Assembly: GCF_019649055.1 (NCBI RefSeq)
Contig: NW_026570380.1
Span: 1-64,000 of the forward strand
Source: Paramacrobiotus metropolitanus
Lineage: Eukaryota; Tardigrada; Eutardigrada; Parachela; Macrobiotidae
DNA: 64,000 nucleotides
Direction: 5' to 3'
A program made the position numbers and the translations under genes. The notes below the pieces were generated by a model, which saw only the letters and a list, made by a program, of their open reading frames with translations, searched no databases and was not told where the DNA came from. Shown here piece by piece: positions 1 through 9,289 of this stretch; the stretch's first letter is position 1; each line of letters starts with the position of its first letter.

Positions 1-1181
1 GAACATGGACATCACAGGTTACTTTGGTCGACCATCGAGGAACGAAATATCCGACCGACCACTCATCCTATATCATTGCAACCGACCAATGAATGAATAA
101 CATTATGACCAACCACAGGTCGGCTTGGTACAACGGAATGCAGACCAGGAAGTTAACGGAAGAAAATACTACTCCTCGCCAGAGAGCTTAAGGTAGTAGT
201 CAGCCGACCATTTCCGCCGAAGAAACATGAAATTTCCGACCGGACCTTCGAGCTAGTTCGTCTCGGATGAAACCATAACCAGGCTCGTGGTAGCAGGTTG
301 AACGGTTTTAACTGATCACTTTTGAACGGAACTGCCGTACTCAGCAACCACAAAGGTTGCATGACACGAGTATCGGTTTTTTCCGACCTCATCCTCTGAA
401 TTCGAAACTTAGCCGGAATTCCATGCCGCCGGTCGACTCACCGGTAGGCCGACCTTGGTCAACCGACCTCGGTCCAACTCCTCCACACAGAGAGGATGCC
501 TCGGCATTCGTAACTACGACAGTGCCTCTCCATTCGCAACGGGCCGATGCGAGTCGGAAGTAAGTGTTTCACCGTGCTTACCCGACTTAGGTGAATTTTA
601 CCGGTCACGACGGATAACCCGAGAACTGACGCCTCGGATCCATTCTACCGGACAACACTGGACAGGAGACCCCATGGACTCGACGCCCCGTGGAAGTCAT
701 CCTAGTCGGAATAAACCCCCGGATAGATTTTGCATTTTCCTAGAATTTTTTTTTCCTAACAAACGGAATTGTATTTTTCTAGTTAGATCTTTTTAACAGA
801 TCTGTTTTGTTTAACTTTTGCTCACAGAAATTGTGTGATTAAACTTTATTGCATATTTTTCTTTCGCGTTGCATAAATCTTCATTACATCTCTCCTTTTA
901 CATTGTTCTCCGATGCCAACCGAAGCAAGAAGCCAGCCAACAGACGCATTACCGGTCCAACGAAACGCCCGAGCGACCTCCGGCTTTTCGGCCGTGAGCT
1001 GCTTGCCTCTCACGGGTCCGGAAGGAAAAGATGGGACGGTCAACCGGACACCGGAATCCCGCGGCCAGAGGACGCGTACCGGCGACCCCACACTGGGTCC
1101 AACCGGAGAGTTGTGCGACACACTGGTGCGGTAGCGAGTCGGAGCATTCTTCGCAGGAGCTCGGATTCCCGCCCAGAGGCA
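1..1181 (+). mobile_element. 3' internal end of LTR retroelement copy E
   Basis: The segment runs into an LTR at 1182 that matches the LTR at 50748-51187, so it should be the 3' internal part of a second copy of the element B family. It shares with B the very high density of CCGAC and GTCGG pentamers (for example around 45-60, 170-240, 440-480). No recognisable domain is visible. A 113-codon frame at 455-796 has no family signature and may be a decayed end of the 3' ORF. Polarity is inferred from the LTR and the AATAAA inside it. Confidence 0.6.
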
Positions 1182-1622
1182 TATCAGGCGTACGATCCTG
1201 TGCTTGGTGCTACGCCCACAAGTGGCGTGCTTGCACTCACTTACATGCCGTATTCGCCTCTCTCTTGTACGTACGTGTGACGCTGCACTGCACTCATCCA
1301 CCGAAGTGGATACACCGCGTGCGCACACACTGAGCATACTTGCTCTCTCGTCCCTCTCTCGCCGTATGACTCAGCGCTTATACGCTCGCGTTGGATAGAG
1401 TCCAGTCTGCGCTCAGCATCACACAGCTGATATGGCCGCATCACGCACGTGGTTGCCGCCAGCGCAAATTTACGTTTGGACACGCTCAAGAACGCTTCTA
1501 GCAACAGGTTTCTAGATTCAGCCATACTGGCTTTGTTCTTTCTTCCTGCTATTACGCAGTGTGGTGTTCAGCCTTTATGTCAATAAAGACATCCCGTGAG
1601 CTCCCTGCGCTTGCCTGTTACA
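1182..1622 (+). repeat. LTR of the B/E family (3' LTR of copy E)
   Basis: About 440 bp align almost throughout with 50748-51187. Both begin at the shared CATATCAGGCGTACGA and end in CTGTTACA. An AATAAA polyadenylation signal lies at 1582-1587, near the 3' end, as expected for an LTR. The 5' boundary is not a canonical TG in either copy, so the true LTR may begin differently. Only sequence after 1182 is shared. The copies differ by scattered substitutions and small indels. Confidence 0.75.
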
Positions 1623-1755
1623 ATCTGTAACATGTATTACACAGATACACAGAGTCCGAGGGTCAGCCATAACAGAGATTTAACGTTTTTTATCAATTTT
1701 TAATCAACGCGGTTTGTATTACCGTTCTATTACCGATTACCGTACAATTTCAAGC

Positions 1756-1786
1756 GTGATCATCCCCGCCCGGCACGCGTGCTCAC
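1756..1786. repeat. 31-bp imperfect palindrome, copy 1
   Basis: First of four 31-bp units with inverted arms GTGA(G/A/T)CA and TG(C/T)T(C/A)AC around a GCCCG core. Here the arms are GTGATCA and TGCTCAC (6 of 7 pairs). It sits 4 bp before copy 2. Confidence 0.65.
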
Positions 1787-1790
1787 AAAC

Positions 1791-1821
1791 GTGAACATCC
1801 CTGCCCGGCGCCCATGTTAAC
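1791..1821. repeat. 31-bp imperfect palindrome, copy 2
   Basis: Second unit, arms GTGAACA and TGTTAAC, core CCTGCCCGG, exactly 31 bp like the other three. The arms co-vary relative to copy 1, which suggests that the inverted structure is maintained rather than accidental. Confidence 0.65.
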
Positions 1822-1946
1822 GAGTGAAATATGAACCGCCTGCTTGCCGCCATGTAGAGTACCAACGCGTTTGATGCTTGTCTGCAGATGCTCATACGAG
1901 AGCGGCAAATGTTAGCGGTATCCGATTACCGCATTAAGCTTACTGC

Positions 1947-1977
1947 GTGAGCATCCCTGCCCGGGGTCCTTGCTCAC
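1947..1977. repeat. 31-bp imperfect palindrome, copy 3
   Basis: Third unit, arms GTGAGCA and TGCTCAC perfectly paired, core CCCTGCCCGG. It is preceded by a TTACCGCATTA stretch similar to the AT-rich sequence before copy 1. Confidence 0.65.
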
Positions 1978-3095
1978 AAAATAATACGATGTCCAAAGTG
2001 GTAAAGTGGGCAGCGCTTACACAACACAAATAATAATTATTATCAAAAAATATGTACGTCATTCATCGGTCATTTGAAGTAAAACCAAGCAACATCGGCT
2101 TTATGTGTTGTACAGTAGTGGACACTGAAGATATCAGAGTGCAGTGTGCTTTGTATTACTGTATACTTCCGCTTTGCGCTGTGCTGCATAAAGTGCATAA
2201 CAGGTACAGACAGACATTGCCGTTGCTCTAGGTGAATTGAATGAACATTCCACTCATTCATTCCTCTCGCACACCTACGGTAGAGCAACGGCAATGTTAC
2301 GGAATATCTTGAAGAACTAAAAGAAACTAGTACTTCGCATAAACGCGTCTACATGTAAATTACCATGCTGTGTAATGTGTAAGTAAAACACAGCTGGTAT
2401 ACGGGTCACTTCTTATAACCTGCAGTCTTATAATCTTATAACCTTGCATTAATTTTTAAACATAAACATCAATAAATTTCCATAAAACAATAACAGAAAG
2501 AACGGGAATCGAACCTAGTGCAATATTAAAGACCGGTCTTTTGTGTTTACAGTTTACACATTTCAACTTCAACAATTCCGGTAATTGGATACTTCTAGTA
2601 TTAGTTGCACATGTAAGCAATTCGGCAGCAGTATACAACTCCAGATGTTGATTAATTCTTCATAATGAGTATAATTTGCTCGCAAACGCAACGATGTAAC
2701 GACGTTAACTGCGATGGTAACAACTGCGCATGGGATCTGTAAGGACTTTATTCTCCAAAGGTAGGACGACTGGGCTGGATACAGGAATATTTTATCTAAA
2801 TGCCTAATTACGCGTCGCACAATTACGCATTTACGCGATGCATACTGCATAGTAGTGTGTATAGGGCGCGAATGGTTCGAAAATCGAAACACCCTAGCAT
2901 GAAGGATTTGCCTGATTTCGGAAAAGTTAAAAAATACAATTTTCGTGCGAACACTGTTATGTTTTCCATTAATTCGTTCAGGTCTTCCTTGAATTATAAG
3001 AAAGCCGATAAACAACCACGATCGCAGAATCTAGGAAAACTAAATTCTCACCACAATGCATAGAAAATCTGAACACTACATCCTTGATTTCATTC

Positions 3096-3126
3096 GTGAG
3101 CATTTTCGCCCGTCAAAAATGCTCAC
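3096..3126. repeat. 31-bp imperfect palindrome, copy 4
   Basis: Fourth unit, 1.1 kb from the others. Its arms are the longest: GTGAGCATTTT pairs perfectly with AAAATGCTCAC (11 bp) around a 9-bp centre containing GCCCG. Confidence 0.65.
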
Positions 3127-3188
3127 ACCGTGAACCGTGAACATGTTAACATTCTTGCCGGCTACATGCGTTCAACCACAATCCAGGT

Positions 3189-3450
3189 TCAGCTTGGAAT
3201 AGAGTTAGCAGCCGAACCTTCTGGTTGACAGAGCTGGTCTGCCGTAATACAGCTCCTTTGTGAGTGAGTACTACTGGAACGGCCCAAGCATGAGCTGTAG
3301 TCCCAATTCGGCTGACATCGCCCAAACGTGATGTCTTCGCACACAACGTCAACTGCTCCTCCAAATGTAACGTCATCGAGAAAGGAAACTTTTAATATGG
3401 ATTTCAAGGCTTTTGATATGGGTAGCGTAAAGAGGCTGTAGAGTTTTTTT
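3189..3450 (-). pseudogene. Non-LTR reverse transcriptase fragment
   Basis: The minus strand reads a short peptide with the RT catalytic motif F-L-D-D followed by a GG-A-V-D pattern, preceded by an LKSIL segment. This closely matches the region around the FLDD box of LINE2 (21.5 kb) and the YLDD box of LINE1 (6.7 kb). The frame changes soon after the motif and the flanks are unrecognisable, so this is a dead scrap of the same family of RLE-type elements. Inference from motif similarity only. Confidence 0.5.
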
Positions 3451-4848
3451 AATTCAGTTCACATGCTTAAGCTAAAAGTTGTATGCTGTTGACTAACTGA
3501 ACTAGCAAAATTCGGTCGTACACAGTGAATGTGCCGTGACCTTACAAGTATTATGTGAGTTAATTTCACTATATTGCAGTCACGGATATGCGCTGTTCCG
3601 CAGTGGGGCACCGGTTTCAGATATTCTCACCGTGCTTACTGACCCGGATACCCTTGAAGTGTTCGTAACCAGCAAAGTGCCTGGAAACAGAGCAATCGGA
3701 AATGGATTTATGCGGATAACGACGATAGACAAACTCACACATTCATCATTCGCGACTTTGTCAACAGGGCTGACCGAAATTTCGGTCGGATTTGAGGTGA
3801 AAGATTCTGAATCAACCAATCTGACAGGGCAATTCGTTCTTATCGTACTCATGGAGCGACGATATTGTGCCGTCACAACTTCCTATTGCAAAGCAGTACC
3901 AGGCACGCTCAATCGTAAAGGTGTTAAGCAAATCCTCAGCAACTCTCATCATGGAAAGGCAGCTAGCGTATGCGCGGTATATCACCAAGCCGCAGCTACT
4001 TGTTCGACGGAAGTGATATCGCGGTAAATCCGTACTACCGTAATAACGGCGGCACACGATTTGTTTCGTATGTTCGTGGGCTGGAAACAGCGAAACGTTG
4101 CGGTAACTGGACATGAGCTCTCTGGCCTGAGATCCCAACGTCACTGCATGCGAGTTTGAATCGGATGGTACAAAGGTCAACTACATTGTCAGCTGAGCTA
4201 GGGTTGTAGATGCCAAATGGTAACTGGTATTGTGGTACGGCTGATATACCATTTACCAATGGTATATCAGGCAGGGGCCAATGGTACAATTTTTTACCAG
4301 ATATACGAGATAAAATTTGGTATACCAAATTGCGTATGGTATTTCGAAAGACTTGCTGAATTCGCTGTGTAAGGCTGTAGGAAATGACAGAAAATAGCAG
4401 AGCGGTTAAAAAATTGTCGAGCCAGTCCACTGCTATCCGAGTCAAGCATGCTATTGCATTTCTTCCGCTTATCTTCCTAATGTTGTAGTCAGTAGACTCA
4501 GCCGTATGTATAATTTGCTCATTAGAAATTACCATGGGCAATGTAAATTTATATCAGTTAGAAATTCTCCTGCAATGCAGTGCTAAATAGCTTTTCGTTG
4601 CGGTTTTCGAATTGAGCACAAATTAATGTGTTCGATTCGGAAACTGGTCAAAAAATAATACACTTAAAGTCTTGCTCCAAATAAAAAATTTGAAGAAGGT
4701 CAAAGAGCTCGTGCGGGAAAGAAATAGCGCAAGATTCTGGATGTTGCGAGCTGGGACACGATAAATTTTTCTACACTTTCATTTCGTCCCATCGCTAGGT
4801 AGCATGTCTGAAGTTTGCTTAACAATCTTAGTTGTTTTTAGTAGCCAA
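3451..4848. other. Intergenic, no supported gene
   Basis: A 163-codon frame at 3536-4027 (plus) and a 168-codon frame at 4035-4541 (minus) show no recognisable domain. A small hairpin with 11-bp arms (CTGATATACCA and its complement) lies at 4241-4270, inside a stretch with several TGGTAT/ATACCA motifs. Confidence 0.4.
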
Positions 4849-5130
4849 TGTCAGAATCGCAGTCCCACTGCACAGGTTGGCGGTGGGTGACGCTCTGCGA
4901 TCCCCGGGTATTTTAGGAATTTCGACCGTACATTAAGATGTACGGTCTCACTCTCATTCGGTGGATTTCTCATCTCCAAGCTAGGAATATCCTGACTAGT
5001 CGACAGTGTTTTTCCTCGTGTTCCCTTTCTGGGCCTCTGATCATCCTGCGGATGATTTACATTTGTCGGGCGATAGTGCCTTTATTAAAATTCATTTCAT
5101 TAATATTCATTTATTAAAATTCAAGTGCTG
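4849..5130 (+). repeat. 5' LTR of element C, left part
   Basis: 282 bp align with 18111-18393 at about 96 percent by eye, starting TGTCAG. The match stops at AAGTGCTG, where LINE1 begins. Two related copies of TGACTAGTCGAC(A/T)GTG occur at about 4993 and 5132. Confidence 0.75.
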
Positions 5131-5221
5131 TTGACTAGTCGACTGTGTTTTCCTATACAAAACTTTAATAATAATCAACATACAGATCAGGTGGAAGAAA
5201 AATAAAAACGTGATATTATAT

Positions 5222-5980
5222 TCACAACAGCAAAACTTCATTTAAACTATCCACTCCGTCCATCGTGCCAAGGATAGATGTTGCATTTCCGCGCTGAATT
5301 TCTAGTGAAAGCCGTTGGCGCAGAAATTCATGCGATCGACGCTCTCCCGTGTGCTGCTCCAATCTTTTGCCCAACTCTTTTACAATGGCGATAGCTGACG
5401 GGCCTTAGGGTCCCATAGTCTCAAAGGCGATCGGAGAAAAGATGTAGCGCCCTTGTAAATATGCATAAAATCGAGATTTCTTTTCTTCTGCTTGAACAGC
5501 AGCAGCACCTGCCGTAACCGACGTTGACGGGCGATGGGAAAGGGCCATTGTGTCGACGCACGTTACATCCCAGGCCAGGCACATCCCTATTTTCCAGGCA
5601 AATGTTGTACAACCGTCTGGGCGTCGATCTGTTGTTAACGACGTGCCGCGTGGTTCAAGCTTAGCTGGAATTCCGGCTGATGCACATGCCCGACACACGA
5701 TATTGTTTAGCCCTCCGTGGCGCGCATGTCTACCGGCTGAGTAACTGCACGATAACCCGTGGTGTCCGAGCTTGTCCACCAATTTATGGCATTTGGTGCA
5801 GTTATGTGGCTCGCAAATATCTGCTCCAAGACGCAAACCAATTGAGATTTTCATAGTCTCGTCGTCGAGAAGGTTGCCGATGTGGGCTGAGGGAAATAAG
5901 TCCATTAAGACCGAAACTGACACATTGCAAAGTGGCAAATTCCATGTTTTTTGCAGCTTCCAGAAGGCAACTTCTGGCAT
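5222..5980 (-). pseudogene. RLE endonuclease domain of LINE1
   Basis: C-terminal part of the LINE1 polyprotein. In order: a zinc-binding C-x2-C ... H-x4-C cluster ending GHHGLSC, an RH-GGLN segment, RRPDG, then about 15 residues to a WDVTCVDT block. This matches the established RLE pattern (CCHC, RHN-like, PD-x12-14-D). A TAA at 5405-5407 interrupts the frame after a FETMGP block. The same frame then continues through an EIQRGNATSILGT block to a stop at 5222. The last block is conserved in LINE2 (IQRGNAASILGT). The domain would nick target DNA to prime reverse transcription. Confidence 0.75.
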
Positions 5981-6192
5981 TTCCGGTTGTCGAGCTTTAA
6001 CTTTCCACAGCTCTATTGCTTCTGATGCGTCTACTGCCGGGTATGAGGAAGCATCGACAATAACAAATCAAATGCGGAGTTGAATCGAAGCCAAATAGGC
6101 TGGGAGTGATAATTCTTCCGCACGACGTATGCCAATTCCTCCTCGACTAACCGGAAGAGTCGCTTGTCGCCAGCAAGGATAGTCGTCGTGGT

Positions 6193-7482
6193 TCACGCGA
6201 ACGTTACTGAGTTCCTGAAAACACGAGCGTCAACAATTTGATATTGCTGGTTTGGATGTTTCCAGGCATTGCAACATCTGATAACATATATTATTTTCGG
6301 GGCGCCCAAACAATGCCTGAGCAGATATAGTGCGTGGTGGCTAGGAAGGAGTTGCAAGCGTTCGCAGGCTCTTTTTATAACACATGATTTCTCAGCAAGG
6401 ATGTCACTGATCGCGTCGTCCTGAACCGGGGCGCCTGGTAGCGTTAAAGTGGAGTTAGACATCACACGGAGCTGTGGATGACGCGAAACAAAAAACTTGA
6501 CAACTTCTTGACGTTCACTTTCGGTACCTCCCGATAGAAAAAGCTCGCATTTTGATTCATTTATGTCCAGTACAGTGGCACGAGCGCCTTCAATTACCCG
6601 AGTGAGGTTTTCTGCAACTGTCGCCGGAGCTCCGCCTAGGGTTCCGTCGTCAAGGTACCAAGCGTTAAGCTCAGTACCGAGCGTAGCAATCACACGAAGT
6701 AATGCAAGGCAAAATAGCAAAGGTCCCAGCGGGTCGCCCTGCTGCACTCCACATTCAGACGACAGCACTGTCTGATCGATGAACAAGGAAGAATGATACC
6801 CATACGCCGACCAGAAGAATTCATCGTACTCAGTGAAATGGGTATGCACAGCCTCCAGTATTATTTCTCGGGATACGGTGTTGAAGGCATTGCGAAAATC
6901 GATCTCCACGAGCGCTTTTATACTCTCCGGTGAGGACTGTATAAAATGTCTGGTTGCGTGAACGATAGCTTCAGCTCCGCCCCGAACGTTAAAGCCAGAC
7001 TGGTGAGGAGTGAGCAAAGCAGTTGCCCGATCCGCTATCCTGTTGCAAATAATATTAGCAATCAGGCGACGCAGCGACAGTCCTACCGCAATCGGGCGCA
7101 GTCCACCGTCTTTTTTTCGCAACGCCAGTAATCAACCACCAAAGAAGATCGGCCGTATGTCAGCAGGTATTTTACCCTGCGCAATCAGCGTCAAAACAGA
7201 GGCAATGGCTTCGCAGAGGGATCCGCTATGATCGTCTAACTTCGAGCCCACCATGTCCAGCAAATGTTGAGGCCGTAAGCCATCTGGTCCTGCGGCTGAG
7301 CCCCGTGGGAAAGTGTGGATAGCAGCAATAACTTCTGCAGCCGTGAAAGCAGGCGCATTAGCAGCGGTTGTGGCGTGACGAGCCGTGGACGGTGGGGCGC
7401 TTAATGGGTGCTCCTCTCGCAAACTTTGAAGGTCCTCGAACGTGCAGTCTGCTACTGAATCTGCGGATAGCAGAACTCGCAT
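6193..7482 (-). pseudogene. Reverse transcriptase of LINE1
   Basis: Two frames, 7132-7482 and 6193-7122, together cover most of a non-LTR RT. The first holds the N-terminal FPRGSAAGPDGLRPQHL block. The second holds the finger and palm region with a FNVRGGAEA block, the GVQQGDPLGPLLF box and the catalytic YLDDGTLGG box, then the LGAP-like block (LPGAPVQDDA) and thumb. The YLDD aspartates are intact. Sense upstream of 7482 continues for about 150 bp towards 7640. The break at about 7125 is a frame change within a run of T on the plus strand (7109-7116), consistent with a slippage mutation. Confidence 0.8.
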
Positions 7483-7665
7483 GGCGCCCGAGACTGATCC
7501 ATCATCGATTTTTTGGCCGACTTGGCGAATGGGATCATCGTCACTGCTGCGTTTCTTCCGGCTGGGGTGCGGAGGACTGGGGGTAGATCTGTACCTTGCT
7601 CGTACAGTGCAAGGTTTCTCTTCACTGCAGTTGCAAGTGAAGCAGAGCGCTCGGATTTAACTTTT

Positions 7666-7827
7666 GTTTTCCTCGTGTTCCCTTTCTGGGCCTCTGATCA
7701 TCTTGCGGATGATTTAGATTTATCAGGCGATAGTGCCTTTATTAAAATTTCATTTTAATAAACGATCTTGTTTGGTAGCGCGTTTGTTCCGTTCGCACTC
7801 CTGTGCCACGCACACAGCGTGCTTTCA
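7666..7827 (+). repeat. 5' LTR of element C, right part
   Basis: The first 85 bp repeat 5010-5096 and the last 83 bp match 18458-18540 with about three differences, ending GCTTTCA. An AATAAA lies at 7757-7762. Compared with the 3' LTR this part lacks about 105 bp (18351-18457). Confidence 0.75.
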
Positions 7828-7845
7828 TGGTGGAGAGTTGCGGGT
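7828..7845 (+). promoter_or_regulatory. Putative primer binding site of element C
   Basis: TGGTGGAGAGTTGCGGG starts directly after the CA end of the 5' LTR. TGG is the complement of a tRNA CCA end. I do not recognise the tRNA. Confidence 0.5.
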
Positions 7846-9289
7846 TTGATCTTCCGCATCCCTGTATTAGAGTAACTTTTTCTGTTGGCAAGCAGGCACT
7901 TTGCCTCGTGAGCCGTATTTAGCAGATCGTTCGCACTTTAAACTGTGCGTAAACTCAACTGCGCGCGCAGCCGATATTCCCTGTACCGCCTACCGGATTC
8001 TGCATCTCGTCTACAGCGAAGTGTGGAATGAAGCCGTACAGCCCGACGAGGAAATACCAACTGCAGCTACCCGATACCCCGGAGCTCCTGCAACGATTTC
8101 CCGTCGCCACTCACCGATAACCGTCTCCCTCCGGAACCAGAAGCAAGCCCACATATCGGGGATACTTCTGCAAGCAAGTGGGGAGTGCAGAAACGATCCT
8201 GCATTCGGACGAGAATTTCCGAAGCAAGCAGACAGCAACGTCATCTCACGTCGTCGCATCGTCAGACAGTCAGCTCAGGTAAGCCGATCTGCTCCAGCAG
8301 ATAAATTTTGAAAATTTCTGAAATAAAATTCAGAATAGCTAGCCGAACAGTTTCCGAAAGGAATATTGTTTTACTTTTCGAAATATTGCCGATTACAGAA
8401 GCTTTTCGGAGTTGTCCTATTGAGTCAGCTTGGCCGATCTTGCCGTAATAATATCGACTTAAAGGTCGATTTTTCAGTCGATTCAGCCGTCAATATTGTT
8501 TCTGCAATAGCAGAAAATTACCGCCATGAAATTTTGGTATTTCGAAAGGATAAAATCGTTAGAATTCATCCACAATCATCGAATTTAGCCGCGCACGGGA
8601 GCTGTCAACGCTACCGTGTGTCATCGTTTTTGGTAGCCGATCTAGCAATTTAAAATTGCGTCTTTGCCGTATACTTTAAACTATAATTCGTAAGAATTAC
8701 GGGACCCAATTTGCCGATATTTTTCTGCAAGATTTGCCAACTGTAATCGATGAAAATTGATTACGTATGTATTTTCGTAGAGTCGATGGAATACGGTCGC
8801 CGAAGCAACTGTGTGTAGTACGCGATACTCCTGCATACTTCTGCTCAGTCTTGCGAACGAATCTTTTAATATTTTGCCGAATAATCACGGTAGAAACACT
8901 GTGATTTGTGCTCTGTAAAATTTCAAATTTTGCAAAGTCAAGTCCACGGTCGACTGCGGAATATCGCAGTGGATTTTGCCGATCGTTACCGAACACGAAA
9001 GCTGCTGCTACCGTGTTTCACCATAGCTACCGAGTCGCGTTTATTGACATTGCAGTACACTGCAATACTAGCCGCCAATTTCGATACATGTTTGCGTGTG
9101 TTTCATAACACGATATTTAGCCAAATCAATTGCGGTAGGATATTACCGTAAAATACGATCATTGTATTAACTACCGACTGATTATTGAAGTAATTCGATA
9201 ATCAATATTCGTACCTTACTTATAATATATTAATCGCCGAAATTACTCGACCATCTTATTTTCACTTTGATTGGAAGTCTTTTCGCGGG
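7846..9289 (+). other. Leader of element C
   Basis: Untranslated-looking sequence between primer binding site and gag. GCCGA occurs about ten times in the last kilobase on the plus strand, far more than its complement. A 136-codon frame at 7901-8311 shows no domain and is probably chance. A splice-donor-like site is at 8275-8283. Confidence 0.45.
8275..8283 (+). promoter_or_regulatory. Candidate 5' splice donor in C leader
   Basis: CTCAG followed by GTAAGC, GT at 8279-8280, close to the consensus donor. Paired with the acceptor at 13798 it would join the leader directly to the 3' ORFs and skip gag-pol. Inference only. Confidence 0.4.

Larger units (their letters stand above)
1623..3188. other. 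Gene-poor stretch with palindromic repeats
   Basis: Apart from the three 31-bp palindromes (1756-1977) and one more at 3096-3126, I see nothing supported here. The open frames on either strand (up to 148 codons, minus strand around 2569-3015) have no domain signature and a composition expected of random AT-rich sequence. Confidence 0.5.
5131..7665 (-). mobile_element. LINE1: non-LTR element with restriction-like endonuclease
   Basis: A minus-strand non-LTR retrotransposon inserted in the 5' LTR of element C. RT is followed by a C-terminal domain with the C-C-H-C, RH, RPD and D signature of restriction-like endonucleases (RLE, as in R2, NeSL and related clades). The coding region is broken by frame changes and at least one stop. 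About 85 bp of LTR (TTTTCCTCGTG to TTATTAAAAT) occur on both sides, at 5010-5096 and 7666-7752. I see no 5' zinc-finger region, so it is probably 5' truncated. Confidence 0.75.

Noticed and set aside
846-1337. 163-codon minus-strand frame
   Set aside because: It lies mostly across the LTR and its flank, the same stretch at 50.8 kb does not preserve it, and no domain is visible.
2490-2530. tRNA-like GGTTCGATTCCC on the minus strand
   Set aside because: The T-arm stem does not pair well and no acceptor, D arm or anticodon arm can be folded around it.
2569-3015. 148-codon minus-strand frame
   Set aside because: No family pattern, overlaps the palindrome-bearing gene-poor stretch, composition as expected by chance.
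1756-3126. CRISPR-like array
   Set aside because: Only four units, unequal spacing, palindromic rather than direct, and a eukaryotic context.
3536-4027. 163-codon plus-strand frame
   Set aside because: No recognisable motif, signal or membrane segment, and the opposite strand is open too. Kept only as a note.
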